64,000 bases of DNA, from NCBI GenBank assembly GCA_017480785.1, contig JAFURZ010000010.1, positions 140,317 through 204,316 on the forward strand, read 5' to 3'. A program made the translations under genes and the position numbers. Origin of the DNA: Bacteroidales bacterium. GTDB lineage: Bacteria > Bacteroidota > Bacteroidia > Bacteroidales > P3. This document shows, piece by piece, positions 51,114 to 60,302 of the stretch; the first letter of the stretch is position 1; the number at the start of each line of letters is the position of its first letter. Under the pieces are notes generated by a model, which was not told the origin of the DNA, searched no databases, and saw only the letters and a list, made by a program, of their open reading frames with translations.

Positions 51114-53931
51114 GGGATTGGAAAGTTTCCTGCACCAAGTGGCGCGCCGCATGGCCGACGCGCATCCCCGAGACACGGACGGGGTGCTGGTGGTGTTCAA
51201 CAACCGCCGGTCGCTGCGTTTCTTCCAGCGACAGTTTGCCTCGATGGGGCGCACGATGTTCCTGCCCCGCATGATGGCGATAGACGACCTGGTGGCCGAG
51301 CTCGGGGGGCTGAAGGTGGTTCCCAATGAGTTCCTTCTCTTTGAACTTTACAGTATCCATATAGAGATAGAGGGCGAGCACCGCAAGTACCAGACTTTCG
51401 ACGAGTTCATCTCTTTCGGCGAGCTGATGATGTCCGACTTTTCAGAGTTGGACCAGTATTGTGTCGATGCCCGTGACCTCTTCGGCAACCTGGGAGAATT
51501 GAAGGCTATCGGCGAGTGGGACATCGAGGGTTCGGAGCTGACACCGTTCCAGCGCGACTACCTTCATTTCTACCGCTCGCTATACGAGTACTACCGCCGT
51601 CTGCATGAGCGGCTGTTGAGTCAGGGCAAGGCCTACAGCGGCATGGCTTACCGGCATGCGGCCAGCTCGCTTCCGGAGGTGGAGGAGATTCCTTGGAAGG
51701 CGGTCTATTTTGTGGGTTTCAATGCGCTGAGCGAGTGCGAGCGCCGCATCATCGGCGAGTATGTGCGCCGGGGCGTGGGCCACCTGCTCACGGATGGCGA
51801 CACCTACTTCCTGCAAGCGGAGCAGGAGGCAGGCCATTTCATGCGCAAGCATGCGGCCGAGATGGCTGAGACAATGCCTTCGGGTCCCTCGCTGTTTTCC
51901 CAGGGGAAGCGTATTGTCACGGTGGTCGACTGTCCCGAGAATGTCCTGCAATGCAAGTATGTGGGACAGCTGTTGACGGACCATCCCGAATGGCTTGCGA
52001 GAGGCGAGCAGGAGAGCACGGCAGTGGTGCTGGCCGACGAGAGCCTAATGCTGCCCTGTCTCAGCGCCCTGCCCGAGGGCGACTACAGCGTGAACATCTC
52101 GATGGGTTTTGCCTTCAGCGACACGGGTATGCACTTGCTGGCCAGCCGCCTGCTGGCCCTCTGGCGGGGAGCCGACGGCCGGGGGTACTACCACAGCGAT
52201 ATCCTCTCGGTACTTTCCGACCGCTATATTGGGCGGCTGCTCGGCGTGAAGGACCTCCGTCGGCGCACGCAGCGTTTTCTCCGTGAGGGCAACATCATTC
52301 GTTGTCCCGGCAGCGAGATACAGACTTTCCTCGGAGATAACCGTTTGGCCGATATCTTCACCGGTGAGTCCCTCACCGTTGGCTCATGGCTTGGAATGAT
52401 GCGCCGCACGGTGGCCGCCATAGTTGAGTCCAAAATGCTCGAGACGAACAAGAAGGAACTGCAGGCCGCAGGCAGCCTGGTGGAGGTGCTCGACTACATG
52501 GCCGAATTGCAGGAGACTTATGGCTACATCGCTGACCTGGCTACGTTGGAAAAGATATACCTGCGCATCGCCCAGCGACATCAGATATCTCTCATCGGAG
52601 AACCTCTTTCGGGCTTGCAGATGATGGGTATGCTGGAGACGCGCAACCTGGATTTCAGCCGAGTGGTCCTCCTCTCGGTCGGCGAGGGCATCCTGCCTGC
52701 TTCACGCAGCGCCTCCTCGCTTATCCCGTTCCAGCTGAAGCACGATTTCGGCCTGCCTACCTATCAGGAGAAGGACGCCGTCTATGCCTATAACTTCTAC
52801 CACCTGCTGTTGCGTGCCGAGGAGGTGTACCTTGTCTACAGTTCCGAGAGCGAGGCATTGGGCAAAGGGGAGCCCAGCCGCTTCATCCGGCAGGTGTGCT
52901 CCGAGTTGGCTCCCCGCTTTGGCATCGAGGTGCGCCACGTGGTGGTAAACAACAATGCTCAACCTCATATCACCCACTCTTCATCCTCCACGGGCACGAA
53001 GGACACCGAGGTGATGCAGCGCCTTACAGCTCTGGCCCAGAATGGGTTCTCGCCCACTGTCTTTGACGACTACATCGAATGTCCTCTGCGTTACTACTAC
53101 ACCCGGGTGCTCGGCATCAGCAGCGACGACGCCTTGGAGGAAGACCTCGACGCTTCGCAGCTTGGCACCGCCATACACAATGTGCTCCACGATATCTATG
53201 CTCCCTACGACAATGACGGCCAACCAGGCAGTCACCGGCAGGTGGATGTCGAAGGCTTGCGTCGCGCCCTTGACGAATTGCCTCAGTACATGCAACGAGA
53301 ATTCGGTACGCTCTTCCTCCATGGGCGAGCCACCGAGGGGCGTAACCACTACCTCCACTCGGTCGCCGAGGCACAGTTGCGGCGTGTGTTGCAGAAGGAG
53401 ATAGCCCTTCTTAGCTCAGGACACACGCTTGAGATTGTGGGTCTCGAGAAGTCCCTGGGCCCCATCGTTCTTGACGAAGGAATCTGCCTCAAAGGTAAAG
53501 CCGACCGAATTGACTGCTTCGACGGCCGGCTACGCATCATTGACTACAAGACAGGTCGCTTGGACGACAAAGAAATTGCCTATAACAGTAGCCCCAACCG
53601 AAGTGGCGAGGTGGTTGTGCCAGGTAAGTGGTTCCAGCTGATGTGCTATGCTTTGCTCTTCTCAGAAGAGCGAAACACCATATCAGAGCCTTTCAACGGC
53701 CCCCTGCAGGCTGGCATTTATCCTTTGCGTCATCTACAATCCGACGTACGTCTGGCTTCCTGGGATGGCTCCACCGATATCACTCCGGCCATGCTGGCCG
53801 AATTCCGTGCTATGCTCACCGACCGTTGCCACGAGTTGATGTCGCCGGTCGTTCCTTTCCGTCCCACCACCAAAAAGGAGCCCTGCCGACATTGCGACGT
53901 CCGGGCATTCTGTCCCCATCGCCCTCATTGA
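51112..53931 (+). CDS. PD-(D/E)XK nuclease / AddB-like helicase-nuclease protein
   Basis: The 939-residue protein has an N-terminal helicase-like region (VLVVFNNRRSLRFFQRQFA; ETRNLDFSRVVLLSVGEGILP) and a C-terminal PD-(D/E)XK nuclease (LKGKADRIDCFDGRLRIIDYK, with Asp and Lys in the expected order). The tail CRHCDVRAFCPH could be part of an Fe-S or zinc cluster as in AddB. Related proteins process DNA ends for recombination. No ATG near the start: TTG at 51112 or TTG at 51118 (MESFLHQVARRMADAHP) is used. An addA-like partner is not in the window. Confidence 0.85.
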   Translation: MGLESFLHQVARRMADAHPRDTDGVLVVFNNRRSLRFFQRQFASMGRTMFLPRMMAIDDLVAELGGLKVVPNEFLLFELYSIHIEIEGEHRKYQTFDEFISFGELMMSDFSELDQYCVDARDLFGNLGELKAIGEWDIEGSELTPFQRDYLHFYRSLYEYYRRLHERLLSQGKAYSGMAYRHAASSLPEVEEIPWKAVYFVGFNALSECERRIIGEYVRRGVGHLLTDGDTYFLQAEQEAGHFMRKHAAEMAETMPSGPSLFSQGKRIVTVVDCPENVLQCKYVGQLLTDHPEWLARGEQESTAVVLADESLMLPCLSALPEGDYSVNISMGFAFSDTGMHLLASRLLALWRGADGRGYYHSDILSVLSDRYIGRLLGVKDLRRRTQRFLREGNIIRCPGSEIQTFLGDNRLADIFTGESLTVGSWLGMMRRTVAAIVESKMLETNKKELQAAGSLVEVLDYMAELQETYGYIADLATLEKIYLRIAQRHQISLIGEPLSGLQMMGMLETRNLDFSRVVLLSVGEGILPASRSASSLIPFQLKHDFGLPTYQEKDAVYAYNFYHLLLRAEEVYLVYSSESEALGKGEPSRFIRQVCSELAPRFGIEVRHVVVNNNAQPHITHSSSSTGTKDTEVMQRLTALAQNGFSPTVFDDYIECPLRYYYTRVLGISSDDALEEDLDASQLGTAIHNVLHDIYAPYDNDGQPGSHRQVDVEGLRRALDELPQYMQREFGTLFLHGRATEGRNHYLHSVAEAQLRRVLQKEIALLSSGHTLEIVGLEKSLGPIVLDEGICLKGKADRIDCFDGRLRIIDYKTGRLDDKEIAYNSSPNRSGEVVVPGKWFQLMCYALLFSEERNTISEPFNGPLQAGIYPLRHLQSDVRLASWDGSTDITPAMLAEFRAMLTDRCHELMSPVVPFRPTTKKEPCRHCDVRAFCPHRPH

Positions 53932-54057
53932 ACAATCACAACAAAAAGATTTGCAGACTGAAAATGCGACTGAACTATACTTTTACCGTTCCTTTACAAC
54001 CCGAGAAAACCCCTAGTCCGCTCGAAGAAAACTGCGGCGATAAATAGTTTTTGCTTG

Positions 54058-54065
54058 TAATTTTG
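54058..54065 (+). promoter_or_regulatory. -7 box immediately before the Sel1 gene
   Basis: TAATTTTG ends 4 nt before ATG 54070, so the transcript would be nearly leaderless or would begin downstream of this ATG. Confidence 0.5.
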
Positions 54066-54069
54066 CACC

Positions 54070-55191
54070 ATGAAAAAGACTTTATTCTTGATGCTCCTCG
54101 CCCTGCTTGCCCTGCCCGTTTGGGGGCAACAGACCTATGGCGAAGCCTCCACCGAACAGCTACGCCAATGGGCTAACAATGGCGATGCCTCTGCACAATC
54201 CGTGTTAGGTGTAAGATATGCCAAGGGCGACCGTGCCCCGCAAGACTATCAGCAGGCCGTCTACTGGTACACTAAGGCAGCCAGCCAAGGGAATGCCGAT
54301 GCGCAGCACAATCTTGGTGTTTGCTATGCTAATGGCTTAGGTGTGGCGCAGAACTACCAGCAGGCCGTTTACTGGTTCACCAAGGCGGCTAACCAAGGGG
54401 TCGCCATTGACCAGGTTATTCTCGGCAGATGCTATCTTTTTGGTAACGGCGTGGAGAAAGATTGTGGCAAAGCCATAGATTGGTTTGATAAAGCAGCGAC
54501 CAATGGATATAAAGGGGAGGACTTGGCATCAATGGTACTTATAGCTATGTATTGTATTGATGATAACAACGACAATCACACCAACAGCACTGCCATCTCT
54601 GGTACATCCTCCAGTTCAGAGAATGCATCGCCACCTTCCTCCTCGGCATCCTCCATGTCGGAGGGAACCCGTGCACTCATCAACAGGGCCAGTCGAGGGG
54701 ACGTCGAAGCACAGACCAGCCTTGCTATTTTCTATAAGTATGGTATTGGTGTGGAAAAGGACCCTCAGCAGGCCGTCTACTGGTACACCAAGGCTGCCAA
54801 CAAGGGGAATGCCAGTGCACAATTCGACCTTGGCTACTGCTATTATGATGGCGAAGGCGTGGTGCAGGACTACCAACAGGCCGTCCATTGGTTCACCAAG
54901 GCTGCCAATCAGGGATATGACAATGCACAGGCTATGCTCGGGCTTTGTTACTATTCCGGCAAAGGCGTGAGCCAGGACTACCAGTTGGCCGTCCACTGGT
55001 ACACCCTATCCGCCAACCAAGGAAATGCCACTTCTCAAAAAGAACTCGGCATATGCTACCTTGAAGGCAATGGAGTGAAGAAGAATTGCCGGAAGGCTCT
55101 TAAATGGTTTAAGAAAGCTAAGGCTAATGGGGCTTTTGGAATGGATTGGGATATAGAAGCAGCCAAGGAGTGCATCAAGGGGAAGAAGTAG
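54070..55191 (+). CDS. Secreted Sel1-repeat protein
   Basis: The 373-residue protein has a signal peptide (MKKTLFLMLLALLALPVWG) and about seven Sel1-like repeats of 36 residues, with the repeated core YQQAVYWYTKAASQGNADAQ and GVCYANGLGV. A Ser-rich linker (about 170-198) separates the first three repeats from the last four. Sel1 solenoids mediate protein contacts. The GC content is lower than in the neighbours. No enzymatic domain. Ends in a terminator shared in sequence with the hydrogenase operon. Confidence 0.9.
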   Translation: MKKTLFLMLLALLALPVWGQQTYGEASTEQLRQWANNGDASAQSVLGVRYAKGDRAPQDYQQAVYWYTKAASQGNADAQHNLGVCYANGLGVAQNYQQAVYWFTKAANQGVAIDQVILGRCYLFGNGVEKDCGKAIDWFDKAATNGYKGEDLASMVLIAMYCIDDNNDNHTNSTAISGTSSSSENASPPSSSASSMSEGTRALINRASRGDVEAQTSLAIFYKYGIGVEKDPQQAVYWYTKAANKGNASAQFDLGYCYYDGEGVVQDYQQAVHWFTKAANQGYDNAQAMLGLCYYSGKGVSQDYQLAVHWYTLSANQGNATSQKELGICYLEGNGVKKNCRKALKWFKKAKANGAFGMDWDIEAAKECIKGKK

Positions 55192-55241
55192 TCCTGTTGT
55201 AGTACGACTGGTATCAATTACGTCGTTTAGATAGAATACTA

Positions 55242-55270
55242 AAACAGGGCACCCGAAGGGTGTCCTGTTT
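55242..55270 (+). terminator. Terminator after the Sel1 gene
   Basis: AAACAGGGCACCC pairs with GGGTGTCCTGTTT around GAA. The right-hand flank resembles the flank of the hndA terminator (55948-55978). Confidence 0.8.
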
Positions 55271-55290
55271 GCTGTTTAGTCAATGTCGAC

Positions 55291-55446
55291 TTATTTGTAC
55301 TCGGTGAGGATGCCGGGCACCATGTCGGGGGTGAGGAGGCCGTAGACCTTGCCTCGTCAAGTTCGGCAGCCATAGCACTCGCCGATCATGGCGACGGGGG
55401 CCAGACCGCAGGCGCCGACGCAGCGGAGGGTGTTGATGCTTAACTT
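55291..55446 (-). pseudogene. Truncated, diverged copy of the hndA 3' end
   Basis: The segment repeats the last 43 or so codons of hndA (55999-56140), with about 90 percent identity outside a 27-nt insertion at 55351-55377. The translated end (VYGLLTPDMVPGILTEYK) parallels the true hndA end. Homology stops near 55446 inside the gene, so there is no start. The homology also includes the terminator on the other side. The 540 bp between this copy and hndA (55447-55980) contain no recognisable gene; an ACAAGTGGG/CCCACTTGT hairpin lies at about 55578-55618. Confidence 0.85.
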
Positions 55447-55947
55447 TCGAAAAGCGCATGTCATCTCCGCACGCACCGGTTCGAGGTTTCCACGTCGGGA
55501 ACTAGTTTTGTGAAGATTGGCAATCACCTCACACGCAAGGTGGTGGTGATAAGATTATATTGGGTTGAACTCGTTATAGACAAGTGGGAGTTTTTTTTTG
55601 AGATGCCCACTTGTTCTATTTTATAGCGAATAGAAGAAAGACAATAGAAGGATTGTATCTGCCTGACCGAAAGAAATGGCCTGCGAGGTTGATTAGCAAA
55701 CCCACACCGATGGCATAGCGTCAGTAGGCTAAGCAAAACAGCCACAACGGCAATTTCCTGCCATAGGGATACTTATACCATCACAGGCGAGATAGGCATT
55801 CTCTCGTCCATCAATTTGGTCACCGTCTTTAGAACAGCCGCATGCTTTCACTACTATACAAAGTCAACAGGCTTTGTATATTCTACACCATGCCGATAGG
55901 CCATCTGAAGATAATCAAATAAATAAAAAATGTTTATTGCGTTAAAC

Positions 55948-55978
55948 AAAAGAGGACACCCATACGGATGCCCTCTTT
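55948..55978 (-). terminator. Terminator of the hydrogenase operon
   Basis: On the minus strand AAAGAGGGCATCC and GGGTGTCCTCTTT pair around GTAT (a few mismatches) and are followed by TTG-rich sequence. It starts about 20 nt after the hndA stop. Confidence 0.7.
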
Positions 55979-55998
55979 GCGTTAAGTCACCTGTCGAC

Positions 55999-56475
55999 TT
56001 ATTTGTACTCGGCGAGGATGCCGGGGACCATGTCGGGGGTGAGGCGGCCGTAGACCTTCTCGCCAATCATGGCGACGGGAGCCAGACCGCAGGCGCCAAC
56101 GCAGCGGAGGGTGTTGAGGCTGAACTTGCCGTCGGGCGTGCACTTGCCTACGGGGATGTTCAGGTTGCGCTGGAAGGCATCGAGGATCTTCTCGGCGCCA
56201 CGCACGTAGCAGGCGGTGCCCAGGCAGATGTCGATGGGGTGCTCGCCCTTCGGCTCCATGGTGAAGAAGCTGTAGAAGGAGACGATGCCGTAGACCTTGG
56301 CCACGGGCATGTCGAGCTCGTGGGCGATGACTTCCTGGACCTCGGCGGGCAGGTAGCCGAACTTGCCCTGCACCTGGTGCAGCACGTTGATGACCTCGCC
56401 GCTCTTGTTACCAAAGCTCTTGCAGATGTCTTTGATAATGTTGATTTTCTCTTCGGATATCTTGATGTTAGCCAT
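55999..56475 (-). CDS. hndA: NuoE-like subunit of the NAD-linked [FeFe] hydrogenase
   Basis: The 158-residue protein binds a [2Fe-2S] cluster in a thioredoxin-like fold: CLGTACYVRGA (C-x4-C) and CVGACGLAP (C-x3-C). The N-terminus (MANIKISEEKINIIKDICKSF) is helical. It is the HydC/HndA/NuoE type, passing electrons between the flavin subunit and the hydrogenase. Last gene of the operon. A decayed partial copy of its 3' end lies 550 bp downstream. Confidence 0.93.
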   Translation of the reverse strand: MANIKISEEKINIIKDICKSFGNKSGEVINVLHQVQGKFGYLPAEVQEVIAHELDMPVAKVYGIVSFYSFFTMEPKGEHPIDICLGTACYVRGAEKILDAFQRNLNIPVGKCTPDGKFSLNTLRCVGACGLAPVAMIGEKVYGRLTPDMVPGILAEYK

Positions 56476-56489
56476 AATTCTTTCTATTT

Positions 56490-56571
56490 CTGATTTCTAA
56501 TTTCTAATTTCTAAGTAGCTTGCGCAGGCCGCGTCAGCCCACTTAGAAATTAGAATTTAGAAATCATAATT
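56490..56571. repeat. Palindromic spacer element 1 of the hydrogenase operon
   Basis: Left arm GATTTCTAATTTCTAATTTC and TAAGT, core AGCTTGCGCAGGCCGCGTCA, right arm CACTTAGAAATTAGAATTTA and GAAATC. Similar elements occur at 58382 and 60303. Confidence 0.85.
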
Positions 56572-56578
56572 AAACAAT

Positions 56579-58372
56579 TTATTTCGTTACTTCGGTTTTG
56601 TCGCTCTTGTCGAAGTAGTGGGTGTGGAGCTGCTCGTGGCTGAGGTGGCCGCAGGGTTCACCGTAGTACTCCTTGTAGATGGCGATGATGTCGGGGTTCT
56701 CGTGGCTCTTGCGGATGGGCTTGCCAGCGTCCTCGCGGTAGATGGCGTCCATACGGCGCTTGATGATGTCGCTCTTGCCGTGGTGGTAGGGCTGGCCGGC
56801 GCCGCCGATGCAGCCGCCGGGGCAGGCCATGACCTCGATGAAGTGGTAGCCGTTGGGGTTGCCTTCGCGCACCTCTTCCATGAGCTTGCGGGCGTTGCTC
56901 AGGCCGTAGCAGATGGCAATCTTCACGGGCAGGCCGTCGAAGTCGACGGTGGCCTCGCGGATGCTCTCGCCGAAGATGCCGCGGCACTCCACGAAGTCGA
57001 CCTTCGGGAGGGTCTTGCCGGTGTGCACCTCGTAGGCGGTACGGAGGGCAGCCTCCATGACGCCGCCGGTGGCGCCGAAGATGACGGCAGCGCCGGTGGA
57101 CTGGCCGAGAGGATTGTCGAAGTCCTCTTCGGGCAGGCTGTTGAGGTCGATGTTGGCCTGTTTCAGCATGTGGGCCAGCTCACGGGTGGAGAGGCTGAAG
57201 TTGACATCCTGGTCGGTACCGTTGCCGAGCTCGGGACGGGCGCACTCGCTCTTCTTGGCCAGGCAGGGCATGATGGACACGCAGACGACGTCCTCGCGCT
57301 TCACACCGATCTTCGGGGCGAAGTAGTTCTTGGTGACGGCGCCGAACATGCCCTGGGGCGACTTGGCGCTCGACGGATGGCCAAGCAGGTCGGGGAAGTT
57401 CTTCTCGTAGAAGGTGACCCAGGCGGGGCAGCAACTGGTGAACATGGGCATCTTGACGTCCTTGTCGCCAGCGAGGAACTGCTTCACGCGGCCGAGGAGC
57501 TCGGTGCCTTCCTCCATGATGGTGAGGTCGGCGCTCCAGTCGGTGTCGAAGACATAGTCGAAGCCGAGACGGCGCAGGGCAGCGGCCATCTTGCCGGTGA
57601 CGATGGTGCCGGGCTCCATGCCGAACTCTTCGCCGAGGGCGACGCGGACGGCGGGAGCGGTCTGCACGACGACCTTCTTGGTGGGGTCGGCGAGGGCCTT
57701 ACGCACATCGTTGATATTGTCGACGAGGGTGAGGGCGCCGACGGGGCACACCTGTACGCACTGGCCGCAGTTGACGCAGGAGCTGTCGCCGAGTTTCTGC
57801 TCGAAGGCGGGAGCCACCACCGAGGGGAAGCCGCGGTTGACGCCGCTGAGGGCGCCGACGCTCTGGAACTTGTTGCACATCTCCTCGCAGCGACGGCAGT
57901 AGACGCACTTGTCCATGTCGCGGTAGACGCTGAGGGTGGTGTCTTTCTCATAGTGGCTCTGCTCGCCCTTGAAGGGGATCTCGCGGATGCCCATGCGGGC
58001 GGCGAGGCTCTGCAGCTCGCAGTCGCCGCTCTTCTCGCACTGGAGGCAGTCGTTCGGGTGGTCGCTGAGGATCAGCTCGAGGACGGTCTTGCGGGCGTTG
58101 AGGGCGCGGGGCGAAGCGGTGAGGACCTCCATGCCTTCCACGCAGTCGGTGGCGCAGGCGGGGGCCAGGTTGCGGCGGGGCTTGCCGTTGAAGTCCTTGG
58201 TCACCTCGACCATGCAGACGCGGCATCCGCCAGGTTTGTTTTCAAATTTCATTCCGTCGAGCTCGAAGTAGCAGAGCGTCGGAATCTCGATACCGGCCAT
58301 GCGGGCAGCTTTCAGAATGGTGGTGCCTTCGGGGACCTGAATCGCTTTGTTATCTATTGTTACGTTGATCAT
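56579..58372 (-). CDS. hndD: [FeFe] hydrogenase catalytic subunit (group A, NAD-linked)
   Basis: The 597-residue enzyme makes or uses H2. It has an N-terminal [2Fe-2S] domain (CYFELDGMKFENKPGGCRVC), a His/Cys FeS site, two 4Fe-4S motifs (CVYCRRCEEMC, CVNCGQCVQVCPVGAL), and the H-cluster motifs TSCCPAWVTFYEKNFPDLL, MPCLAKKSECARPE and EVMACPGGCIGGAGQPY (ligand cysteines). A small-subunit-like C-terminal end is present. No separate maturation genes (hydE/F/G) in the window. Confidence 0.97.
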   Translation of the reverse strand: MINVTIDNKAIQVPEGTTILKAARMAGIEIPTLCYFELDGMKFENKPGGCRVCMVEVTKDFNGKPRRNLAPACATDCVEGMEVLTASPRALNARKTVLELILSDHPNDCLQCEKSGDCELQSLAARMGIREIPFKGEQSHYEKDTTLSVYRDMDKCVYCRRCEEMCNKFQSVGALSGVNRGFPSVVAPAFEQKLGDSSCVNCGQCVQVCPVGALTLVDNINDVRKALADPTKKVVVQTAPAVRVALGEEFGMEPGTIVTGKMAAALRRLGFDYVFDTDWSADLTIMEEGTELLGRVKQFLAGDKDVKMPMFTSCCPAWVTFYEKNFPDLLGHPSSAKSPQGMFGAVTKNYFAPKIGVKREDVVCVSIMPCLAKKSECARPELGNGTDQDVNFSLSTRELAHMLKQANIDLNSLPEEDFDNPLGQSTGAAVIFGATGGVMEAALRTAYEVHTGKTLPKVDFVECRGIFGESIREATVDFDGLPVKIAICYGLSNARKLMEEVREGNPNGYHFIEVMACPGGCIGGAGQPYHHGKSDIIKRRMDAIYREDAGKPIRKSHENPDIIAIYKEYYGEPCGHLSHEQLHTHYFDKSDKTEVTK

Positions 58373-58381
58373 GTTATTCTT

Positions 58382-58467
58382 TATTTCTAATTTTTGATTT
58401 CTAATTTCTAAGTGGTTTGCGCAGGCAGCGGCAGCCCACTTAGAATTTAGAATTTAGAAATCATAAT
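58382..58467. repeat. Palindromic spacer element 2 of the hydrogenase operon
   Basis: Left arm GATTTCTAATTTCTAAGTGG, core TTTGCGCAGGCAGCGGCAGC, right arm CACTTAGAATTTAGAATTTA and GAAATC. Core almost identical to element 1. Confidence 0.88.
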
Positions 58468-58474
58468 TCATTAA

Positions 58475-60289
58475 CTATTTAATCGAGATGGCACCAAACT
58501 TACAGTTCTGGTAGCAGGCACCGCACTTGACGCACTTGTCCTGACCGATCACCATCGAAGCCAGCTTGTGGCCGGGGGCGATATAGTCGGTACGCGTGAT
58601 GGTCTCGGCGGGGCAGTTCTTGGCGCACTTGCCGCAACCGATGCACTTCTCGGGGTCGATGACATACTGCATGAGCTTCTTGCAGACGCCGGCACGGCAC
58701 TTCTTGTCGACGACGTGCTCCACATACTCGTCCCAGAAGTTGTCGAGGGTCGAGAGGACGGGGTTCGGCGAGGTCTGGCCGAGGCCGCAGAGGGCGCTGT
58801 CCTTGATGACGGCGGCCAGGTTGCGCAGGGCGTAGAGGTCGTCCATGGTGCCGCGGCCGTCGGTGATCTTCTCGAGAATCTCGCAGAGGCGCTTGTTGCC
58901 GATACGGCAGGGCGAGCACTTGCCGCAGCTCTCCTCGCAGGTGAACTCAAGATAGAACTTGGCGATGGCAGGCATGCAGGAGGTCTCGTCCATGACGACC
59001 ATACCGCCGGAGCCCATCATCGAGCCGGCAGCCACGAGGCTGTCGTAGTCGATCTCGGTATCGAGGTGCTTGGCAGTGAGGCAGCCGCCGGAGGGGCCAC
59101 CGGTCTGCACGGCCTTGAACTCGCGGCCGTCCTTGATGCCGCCGCCGATTTCGTAGATAATCTCGCGCAGGGTGATGCCCATCGGGACCTCGATCAGACC
59201 CACGTTGTTGATCTGGCCGGCCAGTGCGAACACCTTGGTTCCGGGGCTCTTCTCGGTACCGATGGTGCGGAACCAGTCGGCGCCCTTGGTGATGATGATG
59301 GGGATGTTGGCCAGGGTCTCGACGTTGTTCACGTTCGAGGGCTTGTCCATGTAGCCGCGCACAGCGGGGAATGGGGGCTTCAGGGTGGGCTCGCCGCGCT
59401 TGCCTTCCATCGAGTGGATCAGAGCGGTCTCCTCGCCGCAGACGAAGGCGCCGGCGCCGTAGCGGAGCTCGATGTCGAAGTTGAAGCCGCTGCCGAGGAT
59501 GTCCTCACCGAGGAGGCCGTACTCGCGGGCCTGGTTGATGGCTATTTTCAGACGGTCGATGGCCAGAGGATACTCGGCACGGATGTAGACCAAACCCTTG
59601 GTGGCGCCGATGGCGTAGCCGCCGATGGCCAGGGCCTCGACGATGCTGTTGGGGTCACCCTCGAGGATGGAACGGTCCATGAAGGCACCGGGGTCGCCCT
59701 CGTCGGCGTTGCAGATGATGTACTTCTGGTCGGCCTGGTTCTTGGCGCAGAGGCCCCACTTCACACCGGTGGGGAAGCCGGCGCCACCACGGCCGCGGAG
59801 GCCGCTCTTGGTGATTTCGTCGATTACCTGCTGCGGGGTCATCTCGGTCAAGCACTTGGCTAGGGCCTCGTAGCCGCCACGGGAGATGCTCTCCTCGATG
59901 TTCTCGGGATCCACAAAGCCGCAGTTACGCAGGGCGATACGGATTTGCTTGCGGTAGAAGTCCATGTGCTTCGAGTCGCTGACGTGCTCCTTGTTCTCGG
60001 GGTTGGTGTAGAGCAGCTCGGGGACCTTACGACCCTTGATGATGTGCTCGTTGACGATGCGCTCCACGTCCTCGGGCTTCACCTGGGTGTAGAAGGTGTT
60101 GTCGGGCATGATTTTCACGATGGGGCCCTTCTCGCAGAAGCCGAAGCAGCCGGTCTTGATGACCTGCACATCGTCCTGCAGGCCTTTCTCGGCGAGTATC
60201 TTGTGGAAATTGTCGATGATCTCGAGGCTGTTGCTGGACTTACATCCAGTACCGCCGCAGATCAGAATATGCATTTTGTATTTTGCCAT
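58475..60289 (-). CDS. hndC: NuoF-like flavoprotein subunit of the NAD-linked hydrogenase
   Basis: The 604-residue protein has an N-terminal thioredoxin-like 2Fe-2S domain (CGGTGCKSS...CFGFCEKGP), a central FMN/NADH domain (RGRGGAGFPTGVKWGLC; CNADEGDPGAFMDRSILEGDP), the 4Fe-4S site ESCGKCSPCRIGNKRLCEIL and two extra ferredoxin motifs at the end (CIGCGKCAKNCPAE; CVKCGACYQNCKFGAI). It oxidises or reduces NAD(H) and likely takes part in flavin-based electron bifurcation with hndD. Confidence 0.96.
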   Translation of the reverse strand: MAKYKMHILICGGTGCKSSNSLEIIDNFHKILAEKGLQDDVQVIKTGCFGFCEKGPIVKIMPDNTFYTQVKPEDVERIVNEHIIKGRKVPELLYTNPENKEHVSDSKHMDFYRKQIRIALRNCGFVDPENIEESISRGGYEALAKCLTEMTPQQVIDEITKSGLRGRGGAGFPTGVKWGLCAKNQADQKYIICNADEGDPGAFMDRSILEGDPNSIVEALAIGGYAIGATKGLVYIRAEYPLAIDRLKIAINQAREYGLLGEDILGSGFNFDIELRYGAGAFVCGEETALIHSMEGKRGEPTLKPPFPAVRGYMDKPSNVNNVETLANIPIIITKGADWFRTIGTEKSPGTKVFALAGQINNVGLIEVPMGITLREIIYEIGGGIKDGREFKAVQTGGPSGGCLTAKHLDTEIDYDSLVAAGSMMGSGGMVVMDETSCMPAIAKFYLEFTCEESCGKCSPCRIGNKRLCEILEKITDGRGTMDDLYALRNLAAVIKDSALCGLGQTSPNPVLSTLDNFWDEYVEHVVDKKCRAGVCKKLMQYVIDPEKCIGCGKCAKNCPAETITRTDYIAPGHKLASMVIGQDKCVKCGACYQNCKFGAISIK

Positions 60290-60302
60290 TTCTTCGATTT
60301 TT

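Noticed and set aside
53963-54048. A 27-codon open frame starting MRLNYTF before the Sel1 gene
   Set aside because: Very short, no export signal or motif, and just upstream of the promoter box.
55470-55515. GGTTCGAGGTTTCC resembling a tRNA T loop
   Set aside because: No acceptor, D or anticodon arm could be built around it.
55524-55745. A 73-residue minus-strand open frame in the gap between the hndA copies
   Set aside because: No motif or family resemblance, covers a hairpin, and the surroundings look like decayed sequence.
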